A DNA stretch of 27,756 nt from Azophilus sp964572185 (GCA_964572185.1 CAZNFI010000017.1:1-27756), one strand, 5' to 3'; counted from the first letter of the stretch, positions 1 to 8,145 are shown. Made by a program: numbers and translations. Notes: generated from the letters alone by a model not told the origin.

Positions 1-62
1 TTCTTCATGACCGGCATGCACACGGGCAACAAACATGCTGGCGATGTGGTTTCCCACGCACC

Positions 63-174
63 GAGCGGGAGTGAGGTACGGGCCTGCGGCGCGCGCCAAG
101 CGTACGTTGTCTTGCAGATTCTAACGCGCTGAATTGCTTGCAAGGCGCCCGAGGTCCGTACCTCACTCCCGCTC
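63..174. repeat. Large imperfect inverted repeat (stem-loop), possible MITE or REP-like element
   Basis: Two 39-bp arms at 63-101 and 136-174 are reverse complements of each other. The outer 19 bp (63-81 against 156-174, gagcgggagtgaggtacgg) are perfect, and the inner 20 bp match at about 13 positions. The arms flank a 34-nt centre. No convincing gene covers 1-299: the reading frames across it show no family resemblance and its translation is Arg/Ala/Pro-rich like the shadow frames. The repeat lies downstream of the 3' end of the leftward operon that ends at 300. It could be a transcription-stopping hairpin, a miniature transposable element or a REP-type repeat. There is no T-run after either arm, which argues against a simple intrinsic terminator. 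No second copy was seen in the window. Confidence 0.7.
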
Positions 175-299
175 TCGTGGCTGTACGCAATGCAGCCCCC
201 TGCACTTCAGCGCCTCGGTTGCCAGCGCAAACACTCCTTGTTGCCTCGCGTGGTTCGCACAGGCGCAAGGGAAGCTGGCTCGGGACCCGTGAGTGAAGG

Positions 300-851
300 T
301 CAGGCATCTCCGGAAACCTCCAGCAGCCGGGACAGGTCCTCGAACATGGGCTGCGACCGGGTGTCGGCGGGATAGGTCAGCACCACGTTGCCGACCGGGT
401 CAACCAGGTAGATGCCCGGCTGCAGGTTCTTCTCGCCGTCGCTGATGAAGTGCCGCACGCCGGAGTAGTGCCGGGCGGGCGGCTGGGAATCGCCCCGCGA
501 CCCGGTCACCAGGGCTTGCCGCAGGTCGCCGGCACGTTCATTGAGGCGTTCGCGCGTGCTCCGCATTTCCGCGAGGGCCTGTTCGCAGAGCGCATCGCAG
601 CCCTCGGTCACCAGCCAGATCCACCAGGAACCGCTGCCGTCCACCGGCATGCCGGAGGTGTCCGCCAGGCCCAGTTCCCGCGCCAGCACAGGCGGGTCGA
701 CGAAACGGCCGTGGTTGGTGCTTTCCAGCAGCGTATCGCGGTTGGCCAGCCACACCAGGCTGTATGTCGCGAAAATCGAAAGCATGGGGAAGGCAATCAG
801 CATGATGATCAGCTGTGGCCGGTTCCGCTTTGCGACTGTCTGGTCTGCCAT
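300..851 (-). CDS. SCO/cytochrome-oxidase-assembly-like membrane-anchored protein with CxxxC
   Basis: A 183-residue protein with one N-terminal membrane segment (about residues 12-36) and then a small thioredoxin-fold-like domain outside the membrane. The visible signature is WWIWLVTEGCDALC, giving a CxxxC pair at Cys85 and Cys89. Later comes GIYLVDPVGNVVLTYP (147-161), which resembles the LVDPxGN strand of the short SCO-like proteins found in cytochrome c oxidase gene clusters. CxxxC is the copper or thiol site in SCO proteins, so a role in copper delivery or thiol redox is inferred, not shown. I chose the ATG at 851 because the longer frame would run into aroE and adds an Arg-rich shadow sequence. 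It follows aroE by 17 bp and is probably its co-transcribed last gene. No cox genes lie in the window. The SCO histidine was not identified. Confidence 0.6.
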   Translation of the reverse strand: MADQTVAKRNRPQLIIMLIAFPMLSIFATYSLVWLANRDTLLESTNHGRFVDPPVLARELGLADTSGMPVDGSGSWWIWLVTEGCDALCEQALAEMRSTRERLNERAGDLRQALVTGSRGDSQPPARHYSGVRHFISDGEKNLQPGIYLVDPVGNVVLTYPADTRSQPMFEDLSRLLEVSGDA

Positions 852-868
852 GGTCCGTGTTTCCGCGC

Positions 869-1681
869 TCAGTTTCCGGTTTCGCACCGCAGCCGCTCGA
901 GCACCGCACGGCTGTCCGGCCGCACGCCCCGCCAGATGGCGAACGCCGCTGCGGCCTGTTCCACCAGCATGCCGAGCCCGTCGCTGACCGCCGCGGCGCC
1001 GGCCTGCCGGGCCCATCGACAGAACGGCGTGTTGCCGTCCGGGGCATACAGCATGTCATAGCACAGCGTTTCCCGGACGATGCCGGCATCGACCAGCGCG
1101 CCACGGCCCTGCAATCCCGCCGAGGTGCCGTTGATTACCACGTCGAATCCCGGGCTCAATGCATCGAGGGGCGCGCTTTCTACCATTTCCGGATAGCGCG
1201 ACGCCAGTGCTTCGGCCCGCGCGACGGTGCGATTGGCGATGACCAGGCGCGTGGCGCCGGCATCGAGCAGGGCCGGAACCACGCCCTGCACGGCACCCCC
1301 GGCGCCGATGATCAGCAGGCGGCGGCCGGCCGGGTCCACGCCGAGCGCCCGCAGGTCGCCAACCAGCCCCTCGCCATCGGTGTTGTGGCCGACGGTGGTC
1401 GCACCCTCCAGCGCGATAGTGTTCACCGCCTCTGCCCCGGCGGCCGCGCCCCGGGCGACCGCAACCCAGGCAAAGGCTTCGCCCTTGAACGGCAGGGTGA
1501 CGTTCAGGCCGCGGCCGCCTCCCGCAAAAAAGGCCTCTACCGCTTCACGAAAACCCCGCACCGGCGCCGACAGCTTGTCGTAGCGCAGCCGCTGGCCGGT
1601 TTGTTTAGCGAAGGCGCTGTGTATTGTTGGCGACAGGGAGTGGGTCACCGGATTGCCGATCACTGCGTAACGGTCAGTCAT
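869..1681 (-). CDS. aroE: Shikimate dehydrogenase (NADP+)
   Basis: AroE reduces 3-dehydroshikimate to shikimate with NADPH in the cytoplasm, in the pathway to chorismate and the aromatic amino acids. The 270 residues match the usual family length. The N-terminal substrate domain has GNPVTHSLSP (9-18) and NVTLPFKGEA (60-69) with the catalytic Lys66. NTDGEG (100-105) supplies the partner Asp102. The Rossmann domain starts with GAGGA (126-130), followed by NRT, the basic motif that favours NADP. The C-terminal GLGMLVEQAA helix is present. Its ATG overlaps the TGA of tsaC by 4 bp (ATGA), so the two are translationally coupled. The gene is intact. Confidence 0.95.
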   Translation of the reverse strand: MTDRYAVIGNPVTHSLSPTIHSAFAKQTGQRLRYDKLSAPVRGFREAVEAFFAGGGRGLNVTLPFKGEAFAWVAVARGAAAGAEAVNTIALEGATTVGHNTDGEGLVGDLRALGVDPAGRRLLIIGAGGAVQGVVPALLDAGATRLVIANRTVARAEALASRYPEMVESAPLDALSPGFDVVINGTSAGLQGRGALVDAGIVRETLCYDMLYAPDGNTPFCRWARQAGAAAVSDGLGMLVEQAAAAFAIWRGVRPDSRAVLERLRCETGN

Positions 1682-2259
1682 CGCAACACCGCTCCGTCAA
1701 GGGTGCGCAACTCGCTGGGCCGGTTACGCGCAGAGGTGCTTCCGGGCACGATGTAGTCGACAGCGGACTGAAACCAGCGGCGCACGCGCAGTTCGCTCGA
1801 GGTGCCCGGCCGGCCGGAGGGATTGGCCGAGGTGGAAACCAGCGGGCCGCCGAACGCCGCGCAGATGGCCCTGGCCTGGGCATGGCCGGGCACGCGTATG
1901 GCGACATGGCCGGTGCCGCCCGAACCGCCGCTGATCCACCAGGGGAAGCGGCTGTTGGGCACCAGCCAACTCACCGGGCCCGGCCAACTGCTTTCCAGCT
2001 CGGCTCGTTGCGCAACGGACAGGCGCTGCAGCTCCGGCTCGAAGCAGGCCGGCGCCGCGCCGATGACGATCAGGCCCTTGCCCGGGTCCCGCTGTTTGAC
2101 AGCCAGCAGCCGCGCCACGGCGGCGCCATCGAACGCATCGCAGGCCAGGCCCCAGACGCCCTCGGTGGCATGCGCCACCAGCCCGCCCGCACGCAGCAGC
2201 CGGGCCGCCTGGCATACGTGGAAATGGTCAGCGCGCGAGTTCTGCCTGCAACCGCTCAT
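1678..2259 (-). CDS. tsaC: Threonylcarbamoyl-AMP synthase, TsaC/YrdC/Sua5 family
   Basis: TsaC makes threonylcarbamoyl-AMP from threonine, bicarbonate and ATP, the first step of the t6A37 modification of ANN-decoding tRNAs. The 193-residue form (short TsaC type, no Sua5 C-terminal domain) has the YrdC-domain signatures HATEGVWGL near the N-terminus, KQRDPGKGLIVI, WPGPVSWLVP and STSANPSGRPG, plus a C-terminal PSELRTLDG segment like that of E. coli TsaC. I placed the start at the ATG at 2259, which leaves about 26 residues before the first core strand, as in E. coli. This start overlaps the end of purE by 32 bp. The in-frame sequence upstream of it is a purE shadow. A start slightly further inside cannot be excluded. 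Confidence 0.9.
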   Translation of the reverse strand: MSGCRQNSRADHFHVCQAARLLRAGGLVAHATEGVWGLACDAFDGAAVARLLAVKQRDPGKGLIVIGAAPACFEPELQRLSVAQRAELESSWPGPVSWLVPNSRFPWWISGGSGGTGHVAIRVPGHAQARAICAAFGGPLVSTSANPSGRPGTSSELRVRRWFQSAVDYIVPGSTSARNRPSELRTLDGAVLR

Positions 2260-2728
2260 TCTGCGCCTGGATCTTGGACCGGTTGTCCGCCCGGTCCGCG
2301 GCGATCTTGTCGGCCAGGGCGGCATCGCCCAGTGACAGCATCTGCGCCGCCAGGTAGCCGGCATTGCGCGCGCCCGCCTTGCCGATCGCGACAGTGGCCA
2401 CCGGGATGCCGCCAGGCATCTGCACGGTGGCCAGCAGCGCGTCCAGGCCACTCAGCGGGCCGCTGTCAATGGGTACGCCGATGACCGGACGCACGGTGTG
2501 CGCAGCCACGGCACCGGCAAGATGCGCGGCCATTCCCGCACCGCAGACAAAAGCTGCGCAGCCCCGTTCGACCGCGTCCGCCACATAGGCAGCAGTCGCC
2601 TCCGGCGTGCGGTGCGCGGACGAAATGCGCACCTCGTTTTCCACACCGAGACGGTCGAGTACGCCAGTACAGTTCTGCATAACGGGCCAGTCCGACTCCG
2701 ACCCCATCAAGACGGCAACGAAGCTCAC
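2228..2728 (-). CDS. purE: N5-carboxyaminoimidazole ribonucleotide mutase
   Basis: PurE interconverts N5-CAIR and CAIR in de novo purine synthesis. The 166 residues are typical of class I bacterial PurE. Visible motifs are GSESDWP (9-15), SAHRTP (37-42) with the catalytic His39 (His45 in E. coli), GAGMAAHLAG (63-72) and GVPIDSG (84-90). The start is GTG, preceded by a good ribosome-binding site (GGAG, 6 nt spacing). It begins 14 bp after dprA ends and its 3' end overlaps tsaC. The usual partner purK is not adjacent and must lie elsewhere, if the organism uses the N5-CAIR route. Confidence 0.96.
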   Translation of the reverse strand: MSFVAVLMGSESDWPVMQNCTGVLDRLGVENEVRISSAHRTPEATAAYVADAVERGCAAFVCGAGMAAHLAGAVAAHTVRPVIGVPIDSGPLSGLDALLATVQMPGGIPVATVAIGKAGARNAGYLAAQMLSLGDAALADKIAADRADNRSKIQAQNERLQAELAR

Positions 2729-2742
2729 AATATTCTCCGGCT

Positions 2743-3759
2743 TTAGTGAAGGGCGCGAATATACCCGCCGGGGGTTAGCCGAACAAATCCTCCCAGTTCC
2801 AGTTGCACCAGCGCCCCGGTGACCGCTTCCACCGGCATGCCCAGGGCAACGGCGATTTCATCCGCCGAGGCCTGCAGACTGGTCACCGCCTCGTACACCG
2901 GCTTCAGGGTCGGTGGCGGTTGTGCAGGCGCTTGGCCAGCAGCCGGCGTGTAGCCAAGCTCTACCAGCACGTCGTCGGCACTCTCAACCAGCGCTGCGCC
3001 CTGCTTGATCAGCCAGTTGCATCCGGCGCTCAATGGGCCGCCCACCGGCCCGGGCATGGCCATGACCTCCCGGCCCTGTTCCGCGGCCAGTCTGGCGGTG
3101 ATCAGGGAACCGCTGCTGCGGCCCGCCTCCACCACCACGATGCCTTCGCTGAGGCCACTGATCAGCCGGTTGCGTTCCGGAAAGTGGCCCTTGAAGGGGG
3201 CCGCATCCGGAACATACTCGCTCAGTACCGCGCCGCCGGCTTCGGCGATGCGCTCTGCCAGGGCGCTGTGCTGGCGTGGATACAGGTCGAGCAAACCGCT
3301 GCCGAGCACCGCCCAGGCGCAGCCGGTATCGCTCGCCAGCGTACCCCGATGAGCCGCGCCGTCGATGCCCCGGGCCAGCCCGGATACAACGGTAGCGCCA
3401 TTGCCGGCCAGGCCCCGGCCCAGATGCTCGGCAACCTGAATGCCCCTGCGCGTAGCGGCCCGGGCGCCGACCACGGCCACCCGGGCTCCCGCCGGCAGCG
3501 GCAACGAGCCGCGATAGTAGAGCGCCAGCGGCGGGTCGGGGATATGCTGCAGGGGTTCCGGATAGTCGGCATCCTCCAGCGTGACAAAACGAATGCCGGC
3601 GGCGCGCAGCCGCCCGGTCGGCCAGCGCGGCGGTTTGCCGTGACGCTCGAACGCGGCCGGGGCATTGCCGGCTTCCCCGATCCAGCCCCTTACCTCGCGC
3701 CGGGAAGCCTGCTGACTCAGGTACAACAGCGCCTCTGCGGCTGCAATCGCATCCCGCAT
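2743..3759 (-). CDS. dprA: DNA-processing protein DprA (Smf)
   Basis: DprA binds incoming single-stranded DNA and loads RecA during natural transformation. It is also kept in many species not known to be competent. The 338 residues include the Rossmann-like core: VAVVGARAATRRG, SGLARGIDGAAHRG, GSGLLDLYPRQH, FPERNRLISGLS, EAGRSSGSLITA and a MAMPGPVGGP segment. A C-terminal winged-helix domain (about the last 60 residues, ending GGFVRLTPGGYIRALH) is also present. The start is the ATG at 3759, which has AAGGG about 7 nt upstream and gives the usual N-terminus. Upstream in-frame sequence is Arg/Pro-rich and unlike the family. It is probably the first gene of the leftward operon. The LysM-type gene that often lies next to dprA in gammaproteobacteria is absent. 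Confidence 0.93.
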   Translation of the reverse strand: MRDAIAAAEALLYLSQQASRREVRGWIGEAGNAPAAFERHGKPPRWPTGRLRAAGIRFVTLEDADYPEPLQHIPDPPLALYYRGSLPLPAGARVAVVGARAATRRGIQVAEHLGRGLAGNGATVVSGLARGIDGAAHRGTLASDTGCAWAVLGSGLLDLYPRQHSALAERIAEAGGAVLSEYVPDAAPFKGHFPERNRLISGLSEGIVVVEAGRSSGSLITARLAAEQGREVMAMPGPVGGPLSAGCNWLIKQGAALVESADDVLVELGYTPAAGQAPAQPPPTLKPVYEAVTSLQASADEIAVALGMPVEAVTGALVQLELGGFVRLTPGGYIRALH

Positions 3760-3781
3760 CAGCGACCCTTGCTGGCCGGTC

Positions 3782-3808
3782 GCGCCGCCGTACCGCCGCT
3801 GGCGGCGC
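3782..3808. repeat. Short GC-rich hairpin in the dprA leader
   Basis: An 8-bp perfect stem (gcgccgcc at 3782-3789, ggcggcgc at 3801-3808) encloses an 11-nt loop, about 22 bp upstream of the dprA start. It could affect dprA leader RNA structure, but stems like this are common by chance at this GC content. The rest of the 269-bp interval 3760-4028 holds no gene that I can recognise. Confidence 0.3.
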
Positions 3809-3988
3809 CTCCGTGGGCCGACACTCGCGCCATGACGCAGCTCCTGGGTACCAAAGGATGGCAGATTTGCCGATTGCGGGGGTTTCGAACCAGCAGCTAG
3901 TGGCCAGGTTGAGTGTGCGTGGTTCGCCTGTGCGGATGTAGGGGAAGTCTCCGCCGGTTGCCCGGGCATGGGCCGCACACGCCTGAAC

Positions 3989-3994
3989 TATAAT
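3989..3994 (+). promoter_or_regulatory. Probable -10 element (TATAAT) for the def operon
   Basis: A perfect TATAAT lies 34 bp before the def start codon. No good TTGACA-like -35 element is found at 16-18 bp. It is the best candidate for the start of def-fmt-rsmB-trkA-trkH transcription. Confidence 0.55.
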
Positions 3995-4028
3995 GCCGGC
4001 CACCTTGCGGAAGCGGTCGGCGCGACAG

Positions 4029-4523
4029 ATGGCCCTGTTGACAATACTCGAGTACCCCGACCCCCGGCTGCGCACCCGGGCGCAGCCGGTGCCGGTGGTC
4101 GACGACTCGATTCGGGAACTCATCGACAACATGCTCGAGACCATGTACGCCGCGCCGGGCATCGGCCTGGCGGCAAGCCAGGTCGATGTGCACAAGCGCG
4201 TCATCGTCATCGACATTTCCAAGGCGAGAGATGCGCCGCATGTGTTCGTCAACCCGCAACTGACCCTGTCCGGCGGTGCGGTGGAAACCAGCGAGGGCTG
4301 CCTGTCGGTACCGGGGTTCTACGAGCCGGTGACGCGCCGCGAGCAGGTGCGGGTACAGGCGCTCGACCGCAACGGCGAGCCGTTCGAGTTCGAAGCGGAC
4401 GATATTCTCTCCGTGTGCATTCAGCACGAATGCGACCACCTCGAAGGCAAGCTGTTCGTCGACCACCTGTCCAACCTCAAACGCGCCCGAATCCGCAAGA
4501 AGCTGAAAAAACAGCGGGCCTGA
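4029..4523 (+). CDS. def: Peptide deformylase
   Basis: Def removes the formyl group from the N-terminal methionine of new proteins. The 164 residues carry all three metal-site motifs: GIGLAASQ (44-51), EGCLS (89-93) with the metal ligand Cys91, and HECDH (133-137) with two His ligands and the catalytic Glu134. The ATG at 4029 is preferred over one 36 bp upstream because MALLTILEYPDPRL matches the normal family N-terminus and the upstream ATG would sit inside the -10 region. It ends with a basic tail (KRARIRKKLKKQRA). fmt begins 3 bp after its stop, so opposing activities on the same formyl group are made from one message, as in many bacteria. Confidence 0.96.
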   Translation: MALLTILEYPDPRLRTRAQPVPVVDDSIRELIDNMLETMYAAPGIGLAASQVDVHKRVIVIDISKARDAPHVFVNPQLTLSGGAVETSEGCLSVPGFYEPVTRREQVRVQALDRNGEPFEFEADDILSVCIQHECDHLEGKLFVDHLSNLKRARIRKKLKKQRA

Positions 4524-4526
4524 GAC

Positions 4527-5516
4527 TTGTCCGAACCACCGCCAAGCAGCGTCCCGTCGCCGGCCAGTGCACCGTCGCGGGCGAACTTTCCCAGGCTGGC
4601 CTTTGCCGGTACGCCCGCATTCGCCGCACACATCCTGCAGCGGCTGATCGCCGCCGGGCTGGCGCCGTCGCTGGTGCTGACCCAGCCGGACCGCGCTGCC
4701 GGCCGCGGCAGGCAACGCCGATCCAGCCCGGTCCGGCAGGCTGCGCTGGCCGCCTCCATTCCCGTGGCGACCCCGGCGAGCGCCGCGCAGATCCAGCCGG
4801 CGATGGCAACCGCAGACTTCGACGTTCTTGTCGTGGCAGCCTACGGGTTGTTGCTGCCGCCGGCGGCACTGCACTGGCCACGCCTCGGTTGCATCAATGT
4901 GCACGCCTCGCTGCTGCCCCGCTGGCGCGGCGCGGCGCCGGTGGAACGGGCGCTGATCGCCGGCGACCGGCAAACCGGCGTTTCCATCATGCAGATGGAA
5001 GAAGGGCTCGACACCGGCCCACTGTTCGAAACGGCCGCCGTCGAAATCGCGGCGGACACGACCGGGGCCGCATTGGAGCAGCACCTCGCCGAACTCGGCG
5101 CCGGGCTGCTGATCGATGTGCTGCCCGACCTGTCATGGCGCACACCGCGCCCGCAGCAGGGCCCGGCCACCTATGCCCGCAAGCTCGCCACCGGCGACAG
5201 CGTACCGGACTGGGAACGCAGCGCCGCGCAACTGCAACGCCAGGTACTGGCGCTGGCGCACCGCGCACCCGTACACGCCAGGCTGGACGGCACCCGGGTG
5301 CAACTGCTGTCAGCCAGCGCCCGTGCCACCGGCCACACCGGCCGGCCCGGCACGCTACTGGCCTCCGGCAAGCAGGAATTGCTGGTCGCCTGCGGCGCAG
5401 GCGCCCTGGCCATCGAGTCATTGCGGGTAATCCGGGGCAAGGGCCGCGTGCTTGCCCCGCGTGATGCCCGCAACGGCTTTCCAGGGCTGTTTCGCCCCGG
5501 CGCACGCTTCCAGTGA
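4527..5516 (+). CDS. fmt: Methionyl-tRNA formyltransferase
   Basis: Fmt formylates Met-tRNAfMet using 10-formyltetrahydrofolate. Visible are FAGTPAFA (26-33), QPDRAAGRG, the catalytic set Asn124, His126 (in NVHASLLPRWRGAAP) and Asp162 (in MEEGLDTGP), and a C-terminal OB-like domain ending GFPGLFRPG. The catalytic residues are offset by 18 from E. coli numbering (Asn106, His108, Asp144), consistent with a Ser/Pro-rich N-terminal extension. The only start I could place in this frame is TTG at 4527, 3 bp after the def stop, with no clear ribosome-binding site, so it presumably depends on coupling to def. The exact start is uncertain. Its stop overlaps the rsmB start. Confidence 0.94.
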   Translation: MSEPPPSSVPSPASAPSRANFPRLAFAGTPAFAAHILQRLIAAGLAPSLVLTQPDRAAGRGRQRRSSPVRQAALAASIPVATPASAAQIQPAMATADFDVLVVAAYGLLLPPAALHWPRLGCINVHASLLPRWRGAAPVERALIAGDRQTGVSIMQMEEGLDTGPLFETAAVEIAADTTGAALEQHLAELGAGLLIDVLPDLSWRTPRPQQGPATYARKLATGDSVPDWERSAAQLQRQVLALAHRAPVHARLDGTRVQLLSASARATGHTGRPGTLLASGKQELLVACGAGALAIESLRVIRGKGRVLAPRDARNGFPGLFRPGARFQ

Positions 5517-6775
5517 GCCGCGAAGCGCAGGCGCGGGCGCGCACCGCGCGCAACCTCAAGGCGATTTTGTCCGGAAAGCGCACCACCGACTGGGCAGCGG
5601 CCATGCCAAACCAGACCAGCCTGAGCCTGGAGCTGACCTACGGCACGCTGCGCCGCTACTTCTCCCTGGCCGCCCAGATCGATGCGCTGCTGGAAAGGCC
5701 GCTGCGCCGCAAGGACACCGACCTGTACGGCCTGCTGCTGGCCGGCGCCTACCAGATTCAGCACACGCGCGTTCCCGTTCACGCCGCCCTGTTCGAAACG
5801 GTGGCGGCCACGCGATTGCTGGGCAAGGCCTGGGCCAAGGGGCTGGTCAACGCGGTGCTGCGCAAGGTGCCCGAAGCGCCGCCGCAGGAAGCCACCGAAC
5901 ACCCGGCCTGGCTGCAGCAACGCCTGGAAACCGAATACGGCGAACATGCCGGCGCACTGATGCGGGCGAACAACGCGCGAGCGCCGCTGTGCCTGCGCAT
6001 CAACACCCGAAAAATCACCGCCCCCGCCTATCGGCGACAGCTCGATGACGCCGGCATCGCCTACCACGACACCTGGCTCGATGCGGCGCTGGTTCTGCAG
6101 GCGCCGCAACCCGCAGCCACGCTGCCCGGTTTCGAGGACGGCTGGGTGGCGGTACAGGACACCGCCTCGCTGCTCGCCGTCGAGCCCCTGCTGCAGGGGG
6201 CTGCGCCCGGGCAGCGCCTGCTCGATGCCTGCTCGGCGCCGGGCGGCAAACTGTTCCGCCTGCTCGAAGCGAACCCGAACCTCGACATCACCGCCATCGA
6301 CCACGCACCGCGGCGCATCGAAGCGTTACATGACATTGCCCGCCGGCTCGGGCACCAGGGGTACGATTGCCGGGAGGCGGATGCCGCCGCACTCGACTGG
6401 TGGGACGGCACGCCCTTCGACCGGGTGCTGCTGGACGTCCCCTGTTCCGGCACCGGCACGCTGCGCCGGCACCCGGAAATCAAGGTGCTGCGCCAGCCGG
6501 AGGACATCGCCGCCAGCGCCGCGCTGCAGGGCGTCATGCTGGCAAATTTGTGGCGTACGGTGCGCCGGGGAGGTAGGCTTCTTTACTGCACCTGTTCGAT
6601 ACTCGCCGAGGAGAACGATCACGTGGTGGGTAACTTTCTGGGCAATGCGCGCGATGCGCAACCCCGGCCTGTCACCCTGCCCACCGGCCGCGCCACCCGC
6701 TTTGGCTGGCAGTTACTGCCGCTCGAGCCCGCCACCGACGGGCTGTACGTCGCCATGATCGGGAAACGCTCTTGA
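5513..6775 (+). CDS. rsmB: 16S rRNA m5C967 methyltransferase
   Basis: RsmB (Sun/Fmu) methylates C967 of 16S rRNA with S-adenosylmethionine. The 420 residues have an N-terminal NusB-like RNA-binding domain (about 1-130) and a C-terminal Rossmann methyltransferase domain. Motif I is DACSAPGGK (from 238), motif IV is DVPCSGTGTLRRHPEIK with Cys311, and motif VI is YCTCSI with Cys361, the probable catalytic nucleophile. Many relatives have DAPCS where this has DVPCS. The start is GTG overlapping the fmt stop (GTGA), and its own TGA overlaps the TTG of trkA. Order and coupling match the conserved def-fmt-rsmB-trkA block. Confidence 0.95.
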   Translation: MSREAQARARTARNLKAILSGKRTTDWAAAMPNQTSLSLELTYGTLRRYFSLAAQIDALLERPLRRKDTDLYGLLLAGAYQIQHTRVPVHAALFETVAATRLLGKAWAKGLVNAVLRKVPEAPPQEATEHPAWLQQRLETEYGEHAGALMRANNARAPLCLRINTRKITAPAYRRQLDDAGIAYHDTWLDAALVLQAPQPAATLPGFEDGWVAVQDTASLLAVEPLLQGAAPGQRLLDACSAPGGKLFRLLEANPNLDITAIDHAPRRIEALHDIARRLGHQGYDCREADAAALDWWDGTPFDRVLLDVPCSGTGTLRRHPEIKVLRQPEDIAASAALQGVMLANLWRTVRRGGRLLYCTCSILAEENDHVVGNFLGNARDAQPRPVTLPTGRATRFGWQLLPLEPATDGLYVAMIGKRS

Positions 6776-8145
6776 AAATACTGATTCTGGGCGCCGGCAA
6801 GGTAGGCGGAACCCTGGCCGAGCACCTCGCCAGCGAAGCGTTCGACATCACCGTGGTCGACAACGATGCCGCACGGCTGCGCGAGCTGCGCGACCGTCTC
6901 GACATACAGACCGTGACCGGCTGGGCATCGCACCCGGACGTGCTGCGCGATGCCGGCGCCGAAGACGCCGACATGCTGATTGCCGTGACCGGCAGCGATG
7001 AAGTGAACATGGTCGCCTGCCAGGTCTGTTACTCCACCTTCCGCACCCATACCAAGATTGCGCGGGTGCGTTCCAGCGCCTACCTGCGCAGCAATTCGTT
7101 CTTCTCCCAGGAACACCTGCCGATCGATGTACTGATCAACCCCGAGCAGGTGGTCACCGAACAGATCCGCCAGTTGCTGGAAAACCCCGGCGCCCTGCAG
7201 GTGCTCGACTTCGCCGAGGGCAAGGTGAAACTGGTTGCCGTGCGCGCCTGGTCCGGCAGCCCGCTGGTCGGCAAGGAACTCAGGCGGGTCGGCGAGCTGT
7301 TGCCGAACGTGAGCACCAGGGTGGCCGCCATCTTCCGGCGCGGCCAGCCGATCCTGCCGACCGGGAGAACCACCATCGAGGCCGACGACGAGGTGTTCTT
7401 CATCGCCGCGGCCGGGCATATCAACACGGTGATGTCCAGCCTGCGCGACGTGGAGCGCGCCTTCCGGCGCATCACCATCGCCGGCGGCGGGCAGATCGGC
7501 GAGCGCCTGGCGCTGGCCATCGAGCCCTACTTCTCGGTCAAGGTGCTGGAACTGGACCCCGAGCGTTGCGCCGAGCTCGGCGAGTCGTTGCACAAGAGCG
7601 TGGTTCTGCAGGGCAATGCCACCGACCGCGAGCTGCTGATCGACGAGAACATCGAACAGTGCGATGCGTTCTGCGCGGTCACCAACGACGACGAGGTGAA
7701 CATCATGTCGTCGCTGATGGCCAAACGGCTCGGCGTGCGCCGGGTGCTTACCCTGATCGGCAAACCGGCCTACGTCGACCTGGTGCAGGGCGGCGACATC
7801 GACATCGCCATTTCCCCGCAGCAGGCCACCACCTCGAGCCTGCTCACCCATGTGCGCCGCGGCGATGTGGCCAGGGTGCACAGCCTGCGGCGCGGCGCGG
7901 CGGAAGCCATGGAAACCGTGGCTCACGGCGATGAGAAGAGTTCCCGGGTGGTGGGGCGCCGGGTCAGGGAGATCGACCTGCCGCCGGGCACCACCATCGG
8001 CGCCATCGTGCGCGGCAAGCGGGTCATCGTCTCCCTCAGCGACACCGTCGTTCAGTCGGAAGATCATGTGATCCTGTTCCTCACCGACAAGAAGCACATC
8101 GCCAGGGTCGAGCGGCTGTTCCAGGTCGGGCTGACGTTCTTCTGA
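6772..8145 (+). CDS. trkA: Trk potassium uptake regulatory subunit TrkA
   Basis: TrkA is the cytoplasmic NAD(H)/nucleotide-binding gating subunit of the TrkH potassium transporter. The 457 residues match E. coli TrkA (458) and show the duplicated RCK layout: a first Rossmann domain with GAGKVGG (7-13), a TrkA-C domain, a second Rossmann domain with GGGQIGERL (from 238), and a second TrkA-C domain. The start is TTG overlapping the rsmB stop (TTGA). trkH follows after 8 bp, so regulator and channel are co-transcribed here, which is not the case in E. coli. Confidence 0.96.
   Translation: MKILILGAGKVGGTLAEHLASEAFDITVVDNDAARLRELRDRLDIQTVTGWASHPDVLRDAGAEDADMLIAVTGSDEVNMVACQVCYSTFRTHTKIARVRSSAYLRSNSFFSQEHLPIDVLINPEQVVTEQIRQLLENPGALQVLDFAEGKVKLVAVRAWSGSPLVGKELRRVGELLPNVSTRVAAIFRRGQPILPTGRTTIEADDEVFFIAAAGHINTVMSSLRDVERAFRRITIAGGGQIGERLALAIEPYFSVKVLELDPERCAELGESLHKSVVLQGNATDRELLIDENIEQCDAFCAVTNDDEVNIMSSLMAKRLGVRRVLTLIGKPAYVDLVQGGDIDIAISPQQATTSSLLTHVRRGDVARVHSLRRGAAEAMETVAHGDEKSSRVVGRRVREIDLPPGTTIGAIVRGKRVIVSLSDTVVQSEDHVILFLTDKKHIARVERLFQVGLTFF

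Noticed and set aside
5..307. A 100-codon open frame on - across the left inverted repeat
   Set aside because: Arg/Ala/Pro-rich translation with no recognisable motif. It spans the stem-loop, and no coding signature separates it from a shadow frame.
2984..4252. A 422-codon open frame on - spanning dprA, the intergenic region and def
   Set aside because: It runs through two certain genes in the wrong frame and shows no family motif.
6628..6635. CACGTG within rsmB
   Set aside because: Only the central six bases match parS. The flanks (gat..gtg) do not.
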